Positions 1 to 13,600 of a DNA stretch of 64,000 nucleotides are shown here, one piece after another. Each line of letters begins with the position of its first letter. Positions within the stretch are counted from its first letter, which is position 1. The position numbers were made by a program, and so were the translations under genes. The DNA comes from Medicago truncatula. Lineage: Eukaryota; Streptophyta; Magnoliopsida; Fabales; Fabaceae. The notes under the pieces are model-generated. The model searched no databases. It was not told the DNA's origin and saw only the letters and a program-made list of their open reading frames with translations. The stretch is taken from NCBI RefSeq assembly GCF_003473485.1, contig NC_053047.1, positions 10,679,001-10,743,000 on the forward strand, in the 5' to 3' direction.

Positions 1-2180
1 TAAAACAATTCATCAAAGTTAGAGATTTTTTTCTAATAACATAAGACTTTTGATAAGTTGTAAGAAGTATTGATTGAATACCGCAAGATTTTTGTAAAAG
101 TTTAGAAAACCCTAATTGAACTAGACATTTTTTTTTAATCAAACAAAAGTGTTTATCGAATGTCGCGAGACTTTTTCATCATAAAAATAACTTTTAAAAT
201 CCTTCTAAATCTCGATCGAATATGTGTTTGTGCTTTGGTCAATTTGGGTTGTGAAAATGATTCCCCATTGATTATTTATGAACATGTCGTTTGCCAAATT
301 AGTTTATTAGTGTTGGCCGATATGACGAGAACAACAGTAAGCTAGAGAGGGAGTGAATAGATTATCCTCATTTATGAAAACTTTTCCCGAAAGCGTGGTT
401 TTACAAAACTCTTTTGAAATTGTATGTTATATTGAATTACGTAATAGCTTCAATGATAATACAATAAGCTATGATACAACAATTCAAATTAGAACGAAAA
501 ATTCACACTTGAATTGTTATTAACTAATCAATTATTAATACATAATATAATCCACAAAACCAATAACTATATCAAACCAAACCTAATCTTAAATAAGAAA
601 TAACTATCACAAGAAACTAAAGAACTTTGATATATGCGATAAGTTAATTTCTAATATGAAAGGTGATTGACTTGATGAATGTGTTGATCTAAACAATGTT
701 CTTGGAAATTAAATTTTAAAAATGATTCGATCACAAAGCATACCGTAATTAACCTAATATATCACCATCATCGTTTATCAAAGTAAATTTGCGGAAATTA
801 AAGATAAAGGAAAAATACAACACTTGATTTACAGAGGTTCCCTTAATCGTCCTCGTTATGGCGTACATCCTCTCTTCGTAGAAGAGAACGTCTTTTCTAT
901 AGGCTTCCACTAGAACGATGAAAGTGTTTATAGGAGTTATTACAAAGGTTCCTTCAATATGCAATCACCATGATTTTAAATCTTCTACACTGTGTAACCA
1001 CTTCAAAGCCATCTTCAAGCTTCTTGAATTTGGAATTGGATGAATCCCAAGGTCTTCAAATCAAGCTAGCATGCAATCCTTCGAACTTCTTGCGCAAGAA
1101 ATCTTCTTTGACATGACATCCCTTTGATCCTCTTCAACCTTGATTGTTTGAGAAACAACCCCCACAATTAACTTTGGAAATGAAAAGTACCTCTTTTTCC
1201 TTTAAATCCTTGATGCTCTATCAATATCCTATAATGAAACCAAACTTACAATTATCCAATAACACCCTAACAATCTAGATCTCAAATCATATAAGTGTTC
1301 TTAGAAATGTGTTTAATCTGAAGAAGTTTTTTTAAAAAAATAGAGAGAAAAGACTCTAGAGTGTTTTTGCAATCTGATTCAATGAGTGATAGAAAGAGAG
1401 GAAGCAACTATATATATAGGTGAACAAGATAGAAACAAGTTTGGCTAAATGATATAACATCCTGATATAAAGATGAGACAGAACCATGCATCAAAATTAA
1501 ACATCATCAAAACCAAATAATCTTAGGTGCAACTACGATTTAGATTATGCCACGTTTCTTCCAATAAGAAAATAAAAAATTGGGTCAAAAAATTGAATTG
1601 AGACCAAAATTTAAACAAGCCTGTGATAATATCAAAAGTTATAATTTAGAAAAGAAAAACTATCTTCGCGAGCATCAGATTAAATAAAGAGAAAAAGAAG
1701 AATAATATAAACAAAACACTCTTTAATACATTTGTAAAATTAGCCCAGACATTAATTACTAAGAAGCATGAAATTTGTAAAATTAGGAATATTTTAATTA
1801 ACAAGAATTCAATTTTTAAGTAGGTTTACACTACGCGTTAGCACAAGAACTCCCCTAAAACAAACAATCTAGGGTTTATCATTAAAACAAACAATCCTAT
1901 CCTAACAAGAAGAAAGTAAAGATTTAGAGAGAAGAGGAAAAAGAACATTAGAGAACATACAATAAAAAATAATAAACACTCATTTTTTTTTTTCATTCTT
2001 TGTTTCTCTCTTTTTTTTTTTTTTTTTTTACTATTTTCGTTTTTATTTTCATTTATACTATTTCATTTAAAAATATTAAATAATTTTTCAATAAATTTAA
2101 TTCAAAAATATTACTTTCAATTTTTTATGTTAACCCTCTAGAAAAAAGGTGATCGAAAGATTAGTAAAGTCTATCTAAGA
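1..2180. other. Gene-free AT-rich flank, probably transposon-derived
   Basis: I see no gene here. Between about 330 and 1640 the text resembles a dispersed repeat. Read on the minus strand it has a TATATATATA stretch near 1410-1420 followed by a pyrimidine-rich leader, as in a transposon promoter or LTR. I could not find a matching second LTR or a retroelement ORF. The short minus-strand ORF at 749-964 has no motif I recognise. Long T and A runs occur at 1982-2030. Confidence 0.35.
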
Positions 2181-2185
2181 GCTGT

Positions 2186-2399
2186 CCCTTCTTAAAATCT
2201 AATTTGAAATTAAGTAATTAATTTGAAAATCTAAAAAAAAAAAAACTAATAATTTATTATATCTATTTTTCGTATTTAAATTTTTATTCCCTTCTTAAAA
2301 TCTAATTTGAAAAACTAATTTGAAATTAAGTAATTAATTTGAAAATCTAAAAAAAAACTAATAATTTGTTATATCTATTTTCGTATTTAAATTTTATAA
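2186..2399. repeat. Two-copy tandem duplication, about 103 bp unit
   Basis: The unit beginning CCCTTCTTAAAATCTAATTTG starts at 2186 and again at 2289 and runs through a shared CGTATTTAAATTTT end. The second copy has a small internal duplication of AAACTAATTTG. It is nearly identical otherwise, so the duplication is recent. It lies about 0.9 kb upstream of the YTH gene. Confidence 0.85.
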
Positions 2400-3125
2400 G
2401 ATTATATTTTAAAATAAATTTGTTCTTATTAAGGGATTGGGTAACTCAACTAATTTGATCTAAAAAATAAGGAGTTTGAATTTCTGGATTCAAATATGAA
2501 TAAATCGGAGAAACTAATCAATTTAACACTAGTTAGTAACATTTGTTAAAGAATTTTGTGAGAAGAATGGAATATTATTTGAGTTACCCAACCGCGTTAT
2601 ACTTTGAGAAGTGCGTTAGAAAGTCTGTGTTTTGAGTAAGGATCCCCTTTATTTGTCAAAATAAATGGAGTATGTAATTTGGAGATAGATAGACACACAC
2701 AAAATACATAGTGGGTCTGCCATCATCAATTATTTTATACTTTTTTCAAGTTTTTTCTATGTCTTTATCTCTCTAAATGAAAGAAAAGAAGAGAATGTAG
2801 AGGATCACTCGTGTGTTCTTACATCTTCCCACTCTCTAACTGACTAAAGAGAATGTGTTAGAATAGTGATATATAGTATTCGAGAATCAGAACAACTTAC
2901 TCAACATCTTACAACCATCCGATCAAGATAATTTTTTTATTCATTATAAAATTTCGATATTGAAATCTAAATCATCCAATCATGATCAGACGTTCCTGAC
3001 TTCGCCGACTACATGATTGCACCATTTTTCGACTGCACAAAGACCCAATACTAGTTGGGCTTTTTAACTTGAAAAGTCCAAAACCCCAACTCTAGCGGCG
3101 ACCCCTTCTCCAAGCTTCTCTCTCT

Positions 3126-3210
3126 TTTATAAATACGTAACTCTTCTTCTCTTCTCAAACCCTTTCTCTCTCTTCTTTCTCTCTCATCAGCTGCGCCGTC
3201 GATTTCCACC
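3126..3210 (+). promoter_or_regulatory. Core promoter and leader of the YTH-domain gene
   Basis: A TATA box (TATAAATA, 3128-3135) is followed by a CT-rich leader and the ATG at 3211. The spacing allows a transcription start about 30 bp below the TATA box and a 5'UTR of roughly 50 nt. The CT-rich leader continues as a CT microsatellite beyond the first exon. Confidence 0.55.
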
Positions 3211-6200
3211 ATGTCAACCGTTGTTGCTTCTTCACCTGACACCACAAGTATACCTCTCTCTCTCCCTCTCCCTCTCTCTACCTCTCTCTCTCCCTCTCCC
3301 TCTCTCTACCTCTCTCTCTCTCCCTCCCTCCCTCCCTCTCTCTCTGGAATTCAATTTTTTCGATGTTTTAATTCTCTGATTAATTTCATTTCTTCAGATA
3401 TTTTTGTGTGCGTAGTGAGGGGTTTGGTTCATTTTTTTGTGAAAAGGGTTTTTCTTGATTAATTAGGGTTTTTCTTGTGAAATTAGGGTTTTTGAAGGAT
3501 TTGAAAAGGGTTTTTGGTTAATTTGGATTTCAAATTAGGGTTTTTGAAAAAGGGATGCCTCTCTCTTTTTTCTTAATTTATTGAAATTTGCTCCCATAGT
3601 TTGTTTATGTAATTCAATTTTATTGAATTGTTTATTTGTGCTGATTCATTTCATTTCTTGAGTTTTTTTTATGTGTTTATGCGTGATTTGGGTTTTGTTG
3701 AATTTCAAAGAATTGGGATTTTTTTTATCTGTGATTAATTAGGGTTTTACTGAATTTCACTGAATTAGGGTTATTATGGTTTTGCTGAATTTCTCAGAAT
3801 TAGTGTTTTTATCGTGATTAATTGGGGTTTTGCTGAATTTCACAGAATTAGGATTTTTTTTATCTGTGATTAATTAGAGTTTTGCTGAATTTCACAGAAG
3901 TTTTATCTGATTTATTTGGGGTTCTTACCTGTGATCAATCTAAAGTGATTATGGTCGCGTAACTGTGTGTAATTAGGGTTTTTGTTTTCTAGTGTTGATT
4001 AATTTGTCTTAGCTGAATTTTACCATAATGTATTATTTACAAGGTTATGAATTATGTGTAATTATTTTTTTTTCTATGGTTAATTAACTTCTCTTGCTGA
4101 ATTTTACTGTAATATATTGTAACTTTGTTTTGAATTATGTATATTATTGATTCCAGTGGAATCAAGATATTAAATTGTGGGTGGATGCGAGGCTGCCATG
4201 ATGTGATTGTGGAGATATAGTTGATTAGTGGTAATTGTGTGCTGGCCTAATTTATAACTGACCTAATTTACTGTGTGCTGAGTTTTCAGATTTTTTTGGC
4301 TTTTTCATTTTGTTCATTGAAATGTGTTTTTTTGACCCGTGTTTGCTGAACTGTGTTACATGGTGATTTCTTTGGCAAATGTTTAAGAATATTTATATGT
4401 TTGTGATCCCATGCTGTCAAATGGTGGCTATAGCAGTGTAATCGATTGTGCATGGCAGAGAGCACTATTGTGTAGAATTTAAGATAAATCAGTAATTTAA
4501 ATTATATTACTGTTATAAATTTTTGGTGTCAGTTGCTATTGTTTCACGATTCACTATTTAGTTCAAAGTGCTGTCAAATAGAGGTTATATCACAGTAGTG
4601 TGGGAGTCCAAATACTTGCTGTCTACTTTATCCATAGCTTCTCTTTGTGAATTTTACTATAGAGTATACTTGTGTTGAGCTGCTTGAACTTTTTCTTTCT
4701 TTTTTCCTCTATGTTCATTGCAAGTGTATTTTCTTATGCCTGTGATTTGTGAAATGATTCTTTCAATGAAAACTGAATTTCCTTTACCTTCATTGTTTTA
4801 GAAGCTGCAGATTTAATGCAGAATTTGTCCTTGGATTCTGCTGAGCCTAGGACCATCGCTGTTCCAGAGCCTGCAAAGAAGGTGAGGATTTAGGAGTGTA
4901 TTATAGCATTGATATATGGAGTTGTCGTCTATTACTTGAGTCTTATAATCTGTTTCTGTGCACAGGCTGGACATGGTCAAGCTAACGAGGTGCCGAAGAC
5001 ATTTAATCCAAATGCTAGCTATGTTCCTAATGGACATCCTTCTATTTCATACTATTATGGAGGTAAGGTAAGGTGTTATGACTTGAGTGGATAATTTGGA
5101 GGTTGTTTATTGGAGAAATTTGTATTTTTTCTGGAAAAAATGATGTGTTTATGGGAATATCTACCGCTGCAGGCTATGATGGGCAAGGCGATTGGAACGA
5201 TTGGAATGTTTACCAAAATTATGTGAATGCTAATGGAGGAATGGCACAGGTATGTACTTCTTATTCTAGTTACTAGACTTCGAGATAATTGTGTGCATAT
5301 ATTTTTTACTTTTAATAATTGGGTATTGTTTTTGAAATGGTGTAAGCCTGTTGGGATAAGATTTTAGCTCTATTGGGTGTTGGGTAATTTCTATTATATA
5401 TTGACTTCAAAATCTGATGATGTGGGTTGTTGCTTAATACTCTAAATCACAATTCAATTTTGTTTCTTTCATAAACATGAACATTTGCATTGCATTATTT
5501 GTGATTTCTTTTTCCGATGATCACTAATCCTAGACTTTTTATTAATCTAGTTTCAGTTTGATCATTTTTTCTTGCCGTTTTTATACAATGAATTATACTT
5601 AACAGAAGAGCTGGATCCTTGAGCAATTTTAACCAGGTTTTGTTTAATGAACTTACAGGGTGTTTATGGAGACAGTGGTTCTTACATGTACCCTCAAGGT
5701 TATGGTTATGCACCATATGGATCGTATCCGTCACCCAGCACATCTCCATCCCTCCCACATGATGATAAGCTCTATGGGCTGCAGCAGTACCAGTATCCTT
5801 CTTATTATCAGCCTTCAGCTTCTGCCAATGGGACATATGGTGCTACTGCTAACAAGACCAATGTCCATGGAGGGAAAACTTCAACCCCTGTTACTGCTGA
5901 ACATGTCCCTTCGTCAGTCATGAATAAAGGAAGCACCACTACTATGACCAATGGGTATTCTTCAAATAACAATGTGTCAAATGATTCTTACCAAAGGGCT
6001 GGCTATGCTGCGTATGCTCCTGTGTCAGGATATGCTGGTACTTATGGGACTCAACCATCGTACCCTTCAGATCCCTTGCTATTTTCTGATAGGCAGTCAA
6101 AGAATGGATCAAAAACTGGATATTCTACACCAGCTGTGCCTCGCAAAGATTTTTCCTCTCAAAGGAATTCATCTCTTTCCCAGCCACTTCCACAATACTC

Positions 6201-8015
6201 GGTATGTCCACTCCGTCACTCCTTGATTCTAACCTTTAGACTGGATGTAAGTATTTGCTTACATTTGTTTTGCCCTTTACAACTTAAGCTTGATTGCATG
6301 ACGACCTTTCTTTTGTATGTATAGTTTCCTATCTTAAGTTCACAATTGAAGCTATTATACTCAACCATCTCTCTATTTATATATGAACTTTTCATGATAT
6401 TTGATTCTGGCTAGGACTATTGTTGCGGTGATACACGTTTTGATAGGTCGTTGTATCTGTTACCTAATTGACTGTAGAGCAGGAAGTTCTTTTTTTGTTT
6501 CTGCACATACATTTATGCTTTTATTAATGTATTCAAAATTCATCTCAACTATTGTTCCCGTGTTGCAGAATTTGCATGGCTATTCATCTGGACTGGGACC
6601 GTATTCTGGATATCCTAATGGGATGTACCCAAGCAACACGATGTACAGCCAATATGGAAACACATACAGAGGCAGGTCTAACTATGGATCTACTTATGGA
6701 TCCAGAACAGGTTCCTATGATAACAAGTATAGATCCACAAGCTATGGCCGTGGTTTTGACCATGTCAAAAGAAATGTGGATGGCTTTGGTGAGCTGAACA
6801 AGGGACCGAGAGGTTCCAATAGTTCTGATGATAAAAATGACAAAAGTCTTGGACCTGTCACATTATTACTCAAAGGACAGGACCTTCCTATTAAGAGTGA
6901 CGATGATAAAGAAGTGCATCCAGTTCCCGACAAGCAACAGTACACTGGGGAAGATTTATCTGAGAATTATTCTGATGCAAAGTTTTTTGTCATCAAATCT
7001 TATAGTGAGGATGATATCCACAAGAGTATGAAATATAATGTGTGGACAAGTACCCCTAATGGCAACAAGAAACTAGATGCTGCATATCTGGAAGCCAAGG
7101 AGAAGTCTGCTGACTGTCCCATATTTTTGCTATTTTCGGTGAGTTAGCGTCTTGATCCAGTATTTTGTTGGGCATTCCTATATTCTATCTGTTTTACCAG
7201 GCCTCACTCTTTGCCTCATGATTTTTGTTACAGGTCAATACTAGTGGCCAATTTGTTGGTTTAGCTGAGATGGTGAGTCCAGTTGATTTTGACAGGACCG
7301 TCGAGTATTGGCAACAGGACAGGTGGACTGGTTGCTTTTCTGTGAAGTGGCGTATCATTAAGGATATCCCAAATAATGTGTTGAGACACATAACTCTAGA
7401 GAACAATGAAAACAAACCTGTTACAAACAGTAGGGACACTCAAGAGGTATTCACTCAAGAGGCTTTTTTCGATTCCCATTAACCTCACACACCTTTCAAC
7501 AAACAATGCTTAACTATATCCTTGTGCAGGTCAAGTTTGAGAAGGGTGTTGAAATTCTCAAAATTTTCAAGGAGCATTCAAGCAAAACATGCATTCTGGA
7601 TGATTTTGCATTTTACGAGGCTCGCGAAAAGACAATTCAGGAGAAAAAAGCTAAGGAACAACTGTCAAAAGAGATAGTATGCACCTTTACAATTACTCAT
7701 TTCATTTATTTCAACAAATCTTAATTGAGGATTACCAAGATACATTCAAGAACACACAATTTGATTGATGTCATACTGATTCGACATTCCAAATACCTTG
7801 TTCAATTACAGGTCAACAAGTCCAATGATTCGGCAACTGTTGGAACTGATGTATTGCCGAAATCTCAGGATGGAACCTTGGTGAATGAATCAGTTGTTCC
7901 AGATGCAGCAGGGACAGGGGAGAAGCTTGTAGAAGCGAATGGACCTACTTCACCTACTGAACCACCTGCAGACTCTTTGAACAGCAGCTTAACCAGTGAC
8001 GATGTCAAGCAGTAG
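3211..8015 (+). CDS. ECT: YTH-domain m6A reader, ECT family
   Basis: Cytoplasmic reader of N6-methyladenosine in mRNA. My model has exons 3211-3247, 4802-4881, 4966-5062, 5173-5249, 5659-6201, 6569-7138, 7234-7446, 7530-7676 and 7812-8015, giving 655 residues. All junctions are GT-AG and in frame. The N-terminus has the short conserved [11 protein letters not shown] block. Residues about 40-410 are a low-complexity Tyr/Gly/Ser/Pro/Gln region of the kind that drives condensation. The YTH domain spans about 415-575. Its m6A aromatic cage is visible as W437, W494 and W499, with the 57 and 5 spacing I remember for Arabidopsis ECT2. The length is close to ECT2 (about 667). The first exon codes only 12 residues plus one base and opens into a CT microsatellite, so naive ORF calls read into intron 1. 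It is clearly a DF-type plant YTH protein; the exact paralogue is uncertain. Confidence 0.93.
3250..3345 (+). repeat. CT-rich microsatellite in intron 1 of the YTH gene
   Basis: Runs of (CT)n and CTCCC, with a roughly 45-bp block (CTCTCTCCCTCTCCCTCTCTCTACC...) present twice. It starts just after the exon 1 donor at 3248. Read through, it encodes an artefactual Pro/Leu/Ser-rich peptide. Polypyrimidine repeats beside plant promoters can act as GAGA-type elements; that role is only an inference here. Confidence 0.85.
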
Positions 8016-9839
8016 ACCGCTAAAATGTGATTTTGAATACCCCAAAGCCCGGTTTATCCTTTTTCTTGTTTTTCATTAGTATGGAAAAAGTTGGTTTTTG
8101 TTTTGCTTTTTAAAAATGTTCTCTAGCTTATTGGACCTAAATCTTGTAGTGGAGTATATTAGTTTTAGCTTTTTATTAGCTAGTCAAATACATGGCAGTA
8201 TTGATATTGTGTGTGGGAGTGGGTCTCTTTAATCCAAAAAGATATGTTTCAGTTTTTTCTGTTTGATTTTCAATGGAAAGCAGTGTCAATGCTATTAAAC
8301 CTCAGTTTTTTTTTTTTTTTTTTTTTTTGATATGGTGATATAGGTTCTGCATGTTTCTTTGCCCCTTGTATAAGTGAAACATCAAAACCACAGACATAAT
8401 TGAAGCCAATAGAAATAAACAGTGGATTTGGATGGAGGTTAGAAATTCTCCCACCCTTATGGTTTGGACATGCAACTAATTACATGCAATTTGTTTGAAG
8501 GCTTGAGATCTTAGATCCAACGGTTCTGTAGTGGTTGCAGCAGCATTGTAAGTAGTTTCAATATGAAAGAAAGTGTTTGGTTGGTGGACTATTCACCGCC
8601 CTAGAATACAAGTCTATATCTCACAACTTTTCCTACAATCAATAGTTGAACTTGAACAAGAGGGATTTGTTAATGTTCTGACCTTTGTTTCAAATCATGT
8701 GGTTTGATTTGGTTTAAATATTTGTTCCTTTGATATGCTCAACCTATAGGCCAAACTTTGGTGTAAGCCAAACTATCAACATCAAAACTCAATTGAAATT
8801 TGTAAAGTTAGACTATTGGATGGAGCTTAAATTTTTTCTAGTTGAATACGCTTTTTGGAAAAAGAATACGTGGCTTTTTGATTGGTGCATATGCTTTCAG
8901 AGGAATGTACTCCTCTCCTCTCTATTAAAGAAAAGCTACATTCCCAAAAGCTCAGATTTTGGATTTAGATTCTCTAAAGCGAGTACAGTTGAAAGAAAGA
9001 AAATTGATAGCTGTTATTTTAACAGCCATGATGTACTTACAATATCTACATTTGATTTATTTTATTCATTTTACACTCCAAAGTAAATTGCTCGCTTTAA
9101 AGGATTCCAAATCCCAAAATCTTGCTCATGATGACAAAGAATCTCCACTTTCACTCACTGAAAATGTAACACCCTCTTCATCCCAAGCTCAAGCTCAGTC
9201 TGTGGCTCAATTCTAGAATCAAGCGTTTTGTTGAAAACATTAACGACCTTTCAATTCTAAAACCAAGCGTTCTGCTAAAAACATCAACTCACTTTGCAGC
9301 TGACGGTGGTGAGATTAAAAGAAAAAAAAAAGTGTTCTTATGACGCTGAAAAATTAGTTGTTTGATCCTTTTATTATGATTATGATCATCCAACTTGTTC
9401 CCCCAATATTATTCTTCTTCTTTTTTCACACATTATTGATTTATTTTTTTCCACTATTATGCATTATTTTTGGTCATTATTATGCATTCTAACACTTAAA
9501 AATATTAACGAAGAAAAATTTGTATCCATCTTAAAATCATTTCATATTAAAATTATCATATAATTGTTCTGTCTTGAGAATGAACGAACTTTCCAAAACA
9601 ATTTATCCTTTTTTAGTCAAGTAGCCTACAGAATCAGAAACAATAAATGAAAGTGAACATTAAACAAAAGCTTGTTTTTTATAAGATGGTAAACAAATTT
9701 AAACTAAAATTAAATAATTTGTTTTAATTAGCTAAAATTAAATAATCTTACTAGAATTTTAGTTTAGGACTAATTTATTTTTTCTAAAAGAGCGAAAATC
9801 CATCTCAATACTTTAGGAACCACTGCATGTGTGCAATGG
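8016..9839. other. 3'UTR of the YTH gene, then unassigned intergenic DNA
   Basis: The first 250-300 bases are probably the 3'UTR, ending near a T-run at about 8308-8330. Beyond that I see no recognisable gene. A plus-strand open stretch ending at 9216 encodes a Ser/Gln/Ala-rich tail (SSSQAQAQSVAQF). It has gene-like composition, but I recognise no family and no convincing splice partners. It may be a decayed exon. Confidence 0.4.
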
Positions 9840-10303
9840 ACGTAACCAAGCCTAGGCCGTTATAAATGCAATGTGGATGCATCTTTTTCCAACTCTCTCA
9901 ATAAAGTCGGAATCGGTGTTTGTATTAGAGATGAAGAGGGACTTTTTGTCCTTGCAAAGACAGAATGGTTTGCACCGATTGTCGACGTTGATTTAGGGGA
10001 AGCGATGGGGCTCTTGACCGCTACGTAATGGGTTAAAGATTTACATCTGCTGAATATGGATTTTGAAATGGACTCCAAAAGATAGTAGATAATGTTTATG
10101 GAGGAAGCAACGGTGTCTCAAATAATATGGTCATTATTAATGACTGTAGACACATGCTAGCAACTGATTTAGCGAACTCAGACTTGAAGTTCATTCGGAG
10201 ACAAGCCAATGATGCTACTCATAGCTTAGTTAAGAAAGCTCCGTTTAATCATAGTTTCCACATTTACTATAACATTTCATCTTGTATTTCTGACATTATT
10301 TAA
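9840..10303 (+). pseudogene. Broken RNase H-like (RVT_3) domain
   Basis: A plus-strand reading frame matches the plant RNase H-like domain found at the end of many LINE-type retroelements and as free copies. Visible motifs are NVDASF with the first catalytic Asp, GVCIRDEEG, GEAMGLL with the catalytic Glu, MDSK with the second Asp, and a terminal RQANDATHSLVK block equivalent to the usual RxxNxxAHxLA. It is inactive: an in-frame TAA interrupts it near 10026, and a frameshift lies near 10080 where the frame moves to restore IVDNVYGG. It ends at a TAA at 10301-10303. It sits just upstream of CCT8 and shares no function with it. Confidence 0.8.
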
Positions 10304-10608
10304 TGAAATGCAATAAGTTTATTTCCATCAATTTTTTTTTTTTTGCGTGAACCAATTTAATCAACACGAAAAGTAAAAGTTAAAATAATCCTTACTAACA
10401 ATTTTTATTCCCTAAAAAAAAAAAAAAATCCTTAACCATTGACAATACATTATTTTTCCCTCTCACTTTCTTCAATAGCTTCTCTCTTGCAAAAACCTCA
10501 TACCCTCATTGAATCAATTTCAAACTTTACACTTTCAGTGTAAACAACAAAATCTCCAAATCCCCCATTTCTTCATTTTAGGGTTAGGGATTTCGTTCTT
10601 CCCACAAA
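10304..10608 (+). promoter_or_regulatory. CCT8 promoter and 5'UTR interval
   Basis: These 305 bases separate the RNase H relic from the CCT8 start codon. They are AT-rich with T- and A-runs, then a CT-rich stretch (about 10450-10600) typical of a plant 5'UTR. I see no convincing TATA box. The CCT8 promoter is therefore short, or it overlaps the relic. Confidence 0.4.
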
Positions 10609-13600
10609 ATGGCATACGGAATGCAATCGATGCTAAAAGAGGGTCACAAGCATCTCTCTGGTCTCGATGAAGCTGTTCTCAAGAACATCGATGCTTGCAA
10701 ACAGCTTTCTACCATCACCAGAACTTCTCTTGGCCCTAATGGTAACAATAATCACTTTCATAAATTTTTAGATTTTCTTTTTTGTTGCAATTTTGGATGA
10801 ATCCCAATTGAATATTGGGCTTTTAGATTCGGAAAGTTTGAATTTTGATATGTGGGTATTGTTGATTTTGCATTTTTATGATGATCTAGTATTTTTTAGT
10901 GATCATGGTGTTTAGAGTTAATTTTAGTTCATATGAAAATTTGTGTAGAATTGAAAAATAGTAGTAATTTTTAGTTGATTTTTTGTTGTAATTTTATGCT
11001 AATCCAAATTGAATATTGTTCTTTTAGTATGAAAATTTGAAAAAAATCAATTTTTTCATTTATGAAGAGATTTTTGTTCATGAGTTATCTTTCACCATTT
11101 CTTAGACTTTTTTTTTGCAATTTTTTATGAATCACAGTTGAATATTTTTCTTTCAGATTCAGAAAGTTTAGATTTTGATATGTGGGTATGCTTAATTTTG
11201 CATTTTTATGATGATCTAGTATTTTTCACTGAACAGTGTGATTAGAGTTAACTTTGTGAAGAGTTGAAAAATAGTTTTTTTTTTTTTTTTTTTTCTTCAT
11301 TTATGAAGGTAATTTGGGATCTTTGTGAATATAAAGATAGTAACAAAAATCACATTCACCATTTCTTAGTTTTTATTTTAACTTTTATGTTCGTCCCAAT
11401 TGTAGATTTTTCTTTCAAATTCGAGAAGTTCAGATTTTGAAATGTAGTGGTTAGAGTTAATTTTAGTTCATATGAATATTGTGGAGAGTTGAAAATAGTA
11501 ATTTTTTTTGTTTACGAAGAGAATTTGGGATCTGTGATAAGTGTTTGATTGTTGATGAGTGAATTTTTTTACTGGACATAATGATTAGAGTTAATTTTAC
11601 TTCATATCTGGAATATATTGTGATTGGAAAGTTACTATTTTTTTCATTTATGAAGAGAATTTGGGATTTATGATTGGAAAGTTTTTGCATGAGTCAAATC
11701 TTTTAGTTCATTGTGTTTGCATAAGAAAGTGAATTGGATTGGAAAATGAACTGGTTTGGTTTGGCTAAATTTAGAATGGTGTTGTTGGACTTATGTGATG
11801 TTTATTCTGCTTCAGGAATGAATAAGATGGTTATAAATCATTTGGACAAGCTTTTTGTCACGAATGATGCAGCGACAATTGTGAATGAACTTGAAGTTCA
11901 GCATCCTGCTGCCAAGATTTTGGTTTTGGCTAGTAAGGCTCAACAAGAGGAAATTGGGGATGGGGCAAATTTAACTATTTCATTTGCTGGGGAGCTTTTG
12001 CAAGGCGCCGAGGAACTTATTAGGATGGGTTTGCACCCGAGTGAGATCATCATTGGATATACTAAAGCAATCAATAAGGTATGTTTGTTTTCTAATGAGA
12101 GTCTCAATATTGACTAATGTTTTAAAAACTGGACTGAAAATCGAATCTGTGAGACCTCCTCTGGATCATGGTTCAATTGGTTCGACATCAATTGGCAGTG
12201 GCTCACCTTCAATTGTTATACCCTCTAATTGCTTGTCATGTTTTAGACAGTTGAAATATTAGATGAACTTGTGGAGGAAGGCTCAGAGAATATGGATGTG
12301 CGTGATAAGGAGCAAGTTATTTCTCGAATGAGAGCAGCAGTTGCTAGCAAGCAATTTGGTCAAGAGGATACCCTATGCTCTCTTATTGCTGATGTAAATA
12401 TATCCTGCTTGTCCCATTTTGTTATGTTAAGATGCTTTGGTTGCAGCAGCGCATAGATTGATCATTCTTACTTTTGTTTCGAAAATACAGGCGTGCATCC
12501 AAGTGTGCCCAAAAAACCCTGCAAACTTTAATGTGGACAATGTCCGTGTGGCAAAGCTTTTAGGAGGGGGTTTACATAACAGTGCAGTTGTTCCGGGAAT
12601 GGTTTTGAGAACTGATGCTGTTGGGAGCATAAAGCATATTGAAAAAGCAAAGGTTAGATCTTTATAGATGCTGTCTTATTGGAGAGGGTTGATTCCAAGC
12701 TATGATCTTATGATTGCTTGCGCTGTGTTGGTAGAGTTTGCCGAGATTTTGAGAGAGAGAAATGGTTCAATTGTAAACAGAATTGTATTAATGGATCTCA
12801 TGATTCGAATAAGTGTTAGGTGTGTGTAGTGCTAACAATTGAACTCATGGACAGTTGTGAAAACTGTCAAGCTAACTAGTGAGAACAAACTAGAACATAG
12901 AATATTCTAGAACACTTATTACCTATATCAGTGACATTAGCAGAAATATATCACATACACTTTTAGTTTTGGCCCGCATTTTTAGTAATATGTAGGCTAT
13001 ACCTTTGGCTTTAGGCCCATCATATTTGCTTTTCACATACTCTCCCATGATCCGTCTAATGCCTTACGACTTACATGCAGTAAACAATATTAAAGTTATA
13101 ATAATAAAGAACATTACAATAAACAAACAACATAGTGAGCTAAGTAGATAAGATGGAATAACTGAGATACCATGTGGTAAAAACAAATATCTTGTGTTGT
13201 TACTTTGTTTAAAGATTGAATAACGGAGGTACCAGGATCAAGACTGTTGATTAACTGCTTTAGCGCTATTTTCTTAAATTGATGTGTGAAGTTGTGGATG
13301 TTATTTTATTTTACTGTGATTGTGAATTGTTTTCATTTTTAATCATAATTTATATAGGCTCTGATGAAGCTGTTTTCATTTTTCATTGCAAATGTTCCAC
13401 CTTACTTTCACTATTTGTAAAGAAAACAATTTTAAAAAATTTATATTGTTTTTACTTTTCCTATACAAATAAGCAAGCATAAGATAAAGTGGTGGCATTT
13501 TTCATAATTAAAAATGCAAATAAGAAATGAACTAAAATCATTTTCTGAAACCAAACGGCCACCAAGTATGAAAAATAGTTACTCTCACTTATTGTTGAAT

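Noticed and set aside
749..964. 71-codon minus-strand ORF as a gene
   Set aside because: No domain, no splice partners, in repeat-like AT-rich sequence; open frames of this size are expected by chance.
5495..5836. 113-codon minus-strand ORF across the YTH gene
   Set aside because: Antisense shadow of exon 5 of the YTH gene; Gly/Tyr/Pro-rich coding sense explains the open reverse frame, and no domain is present.
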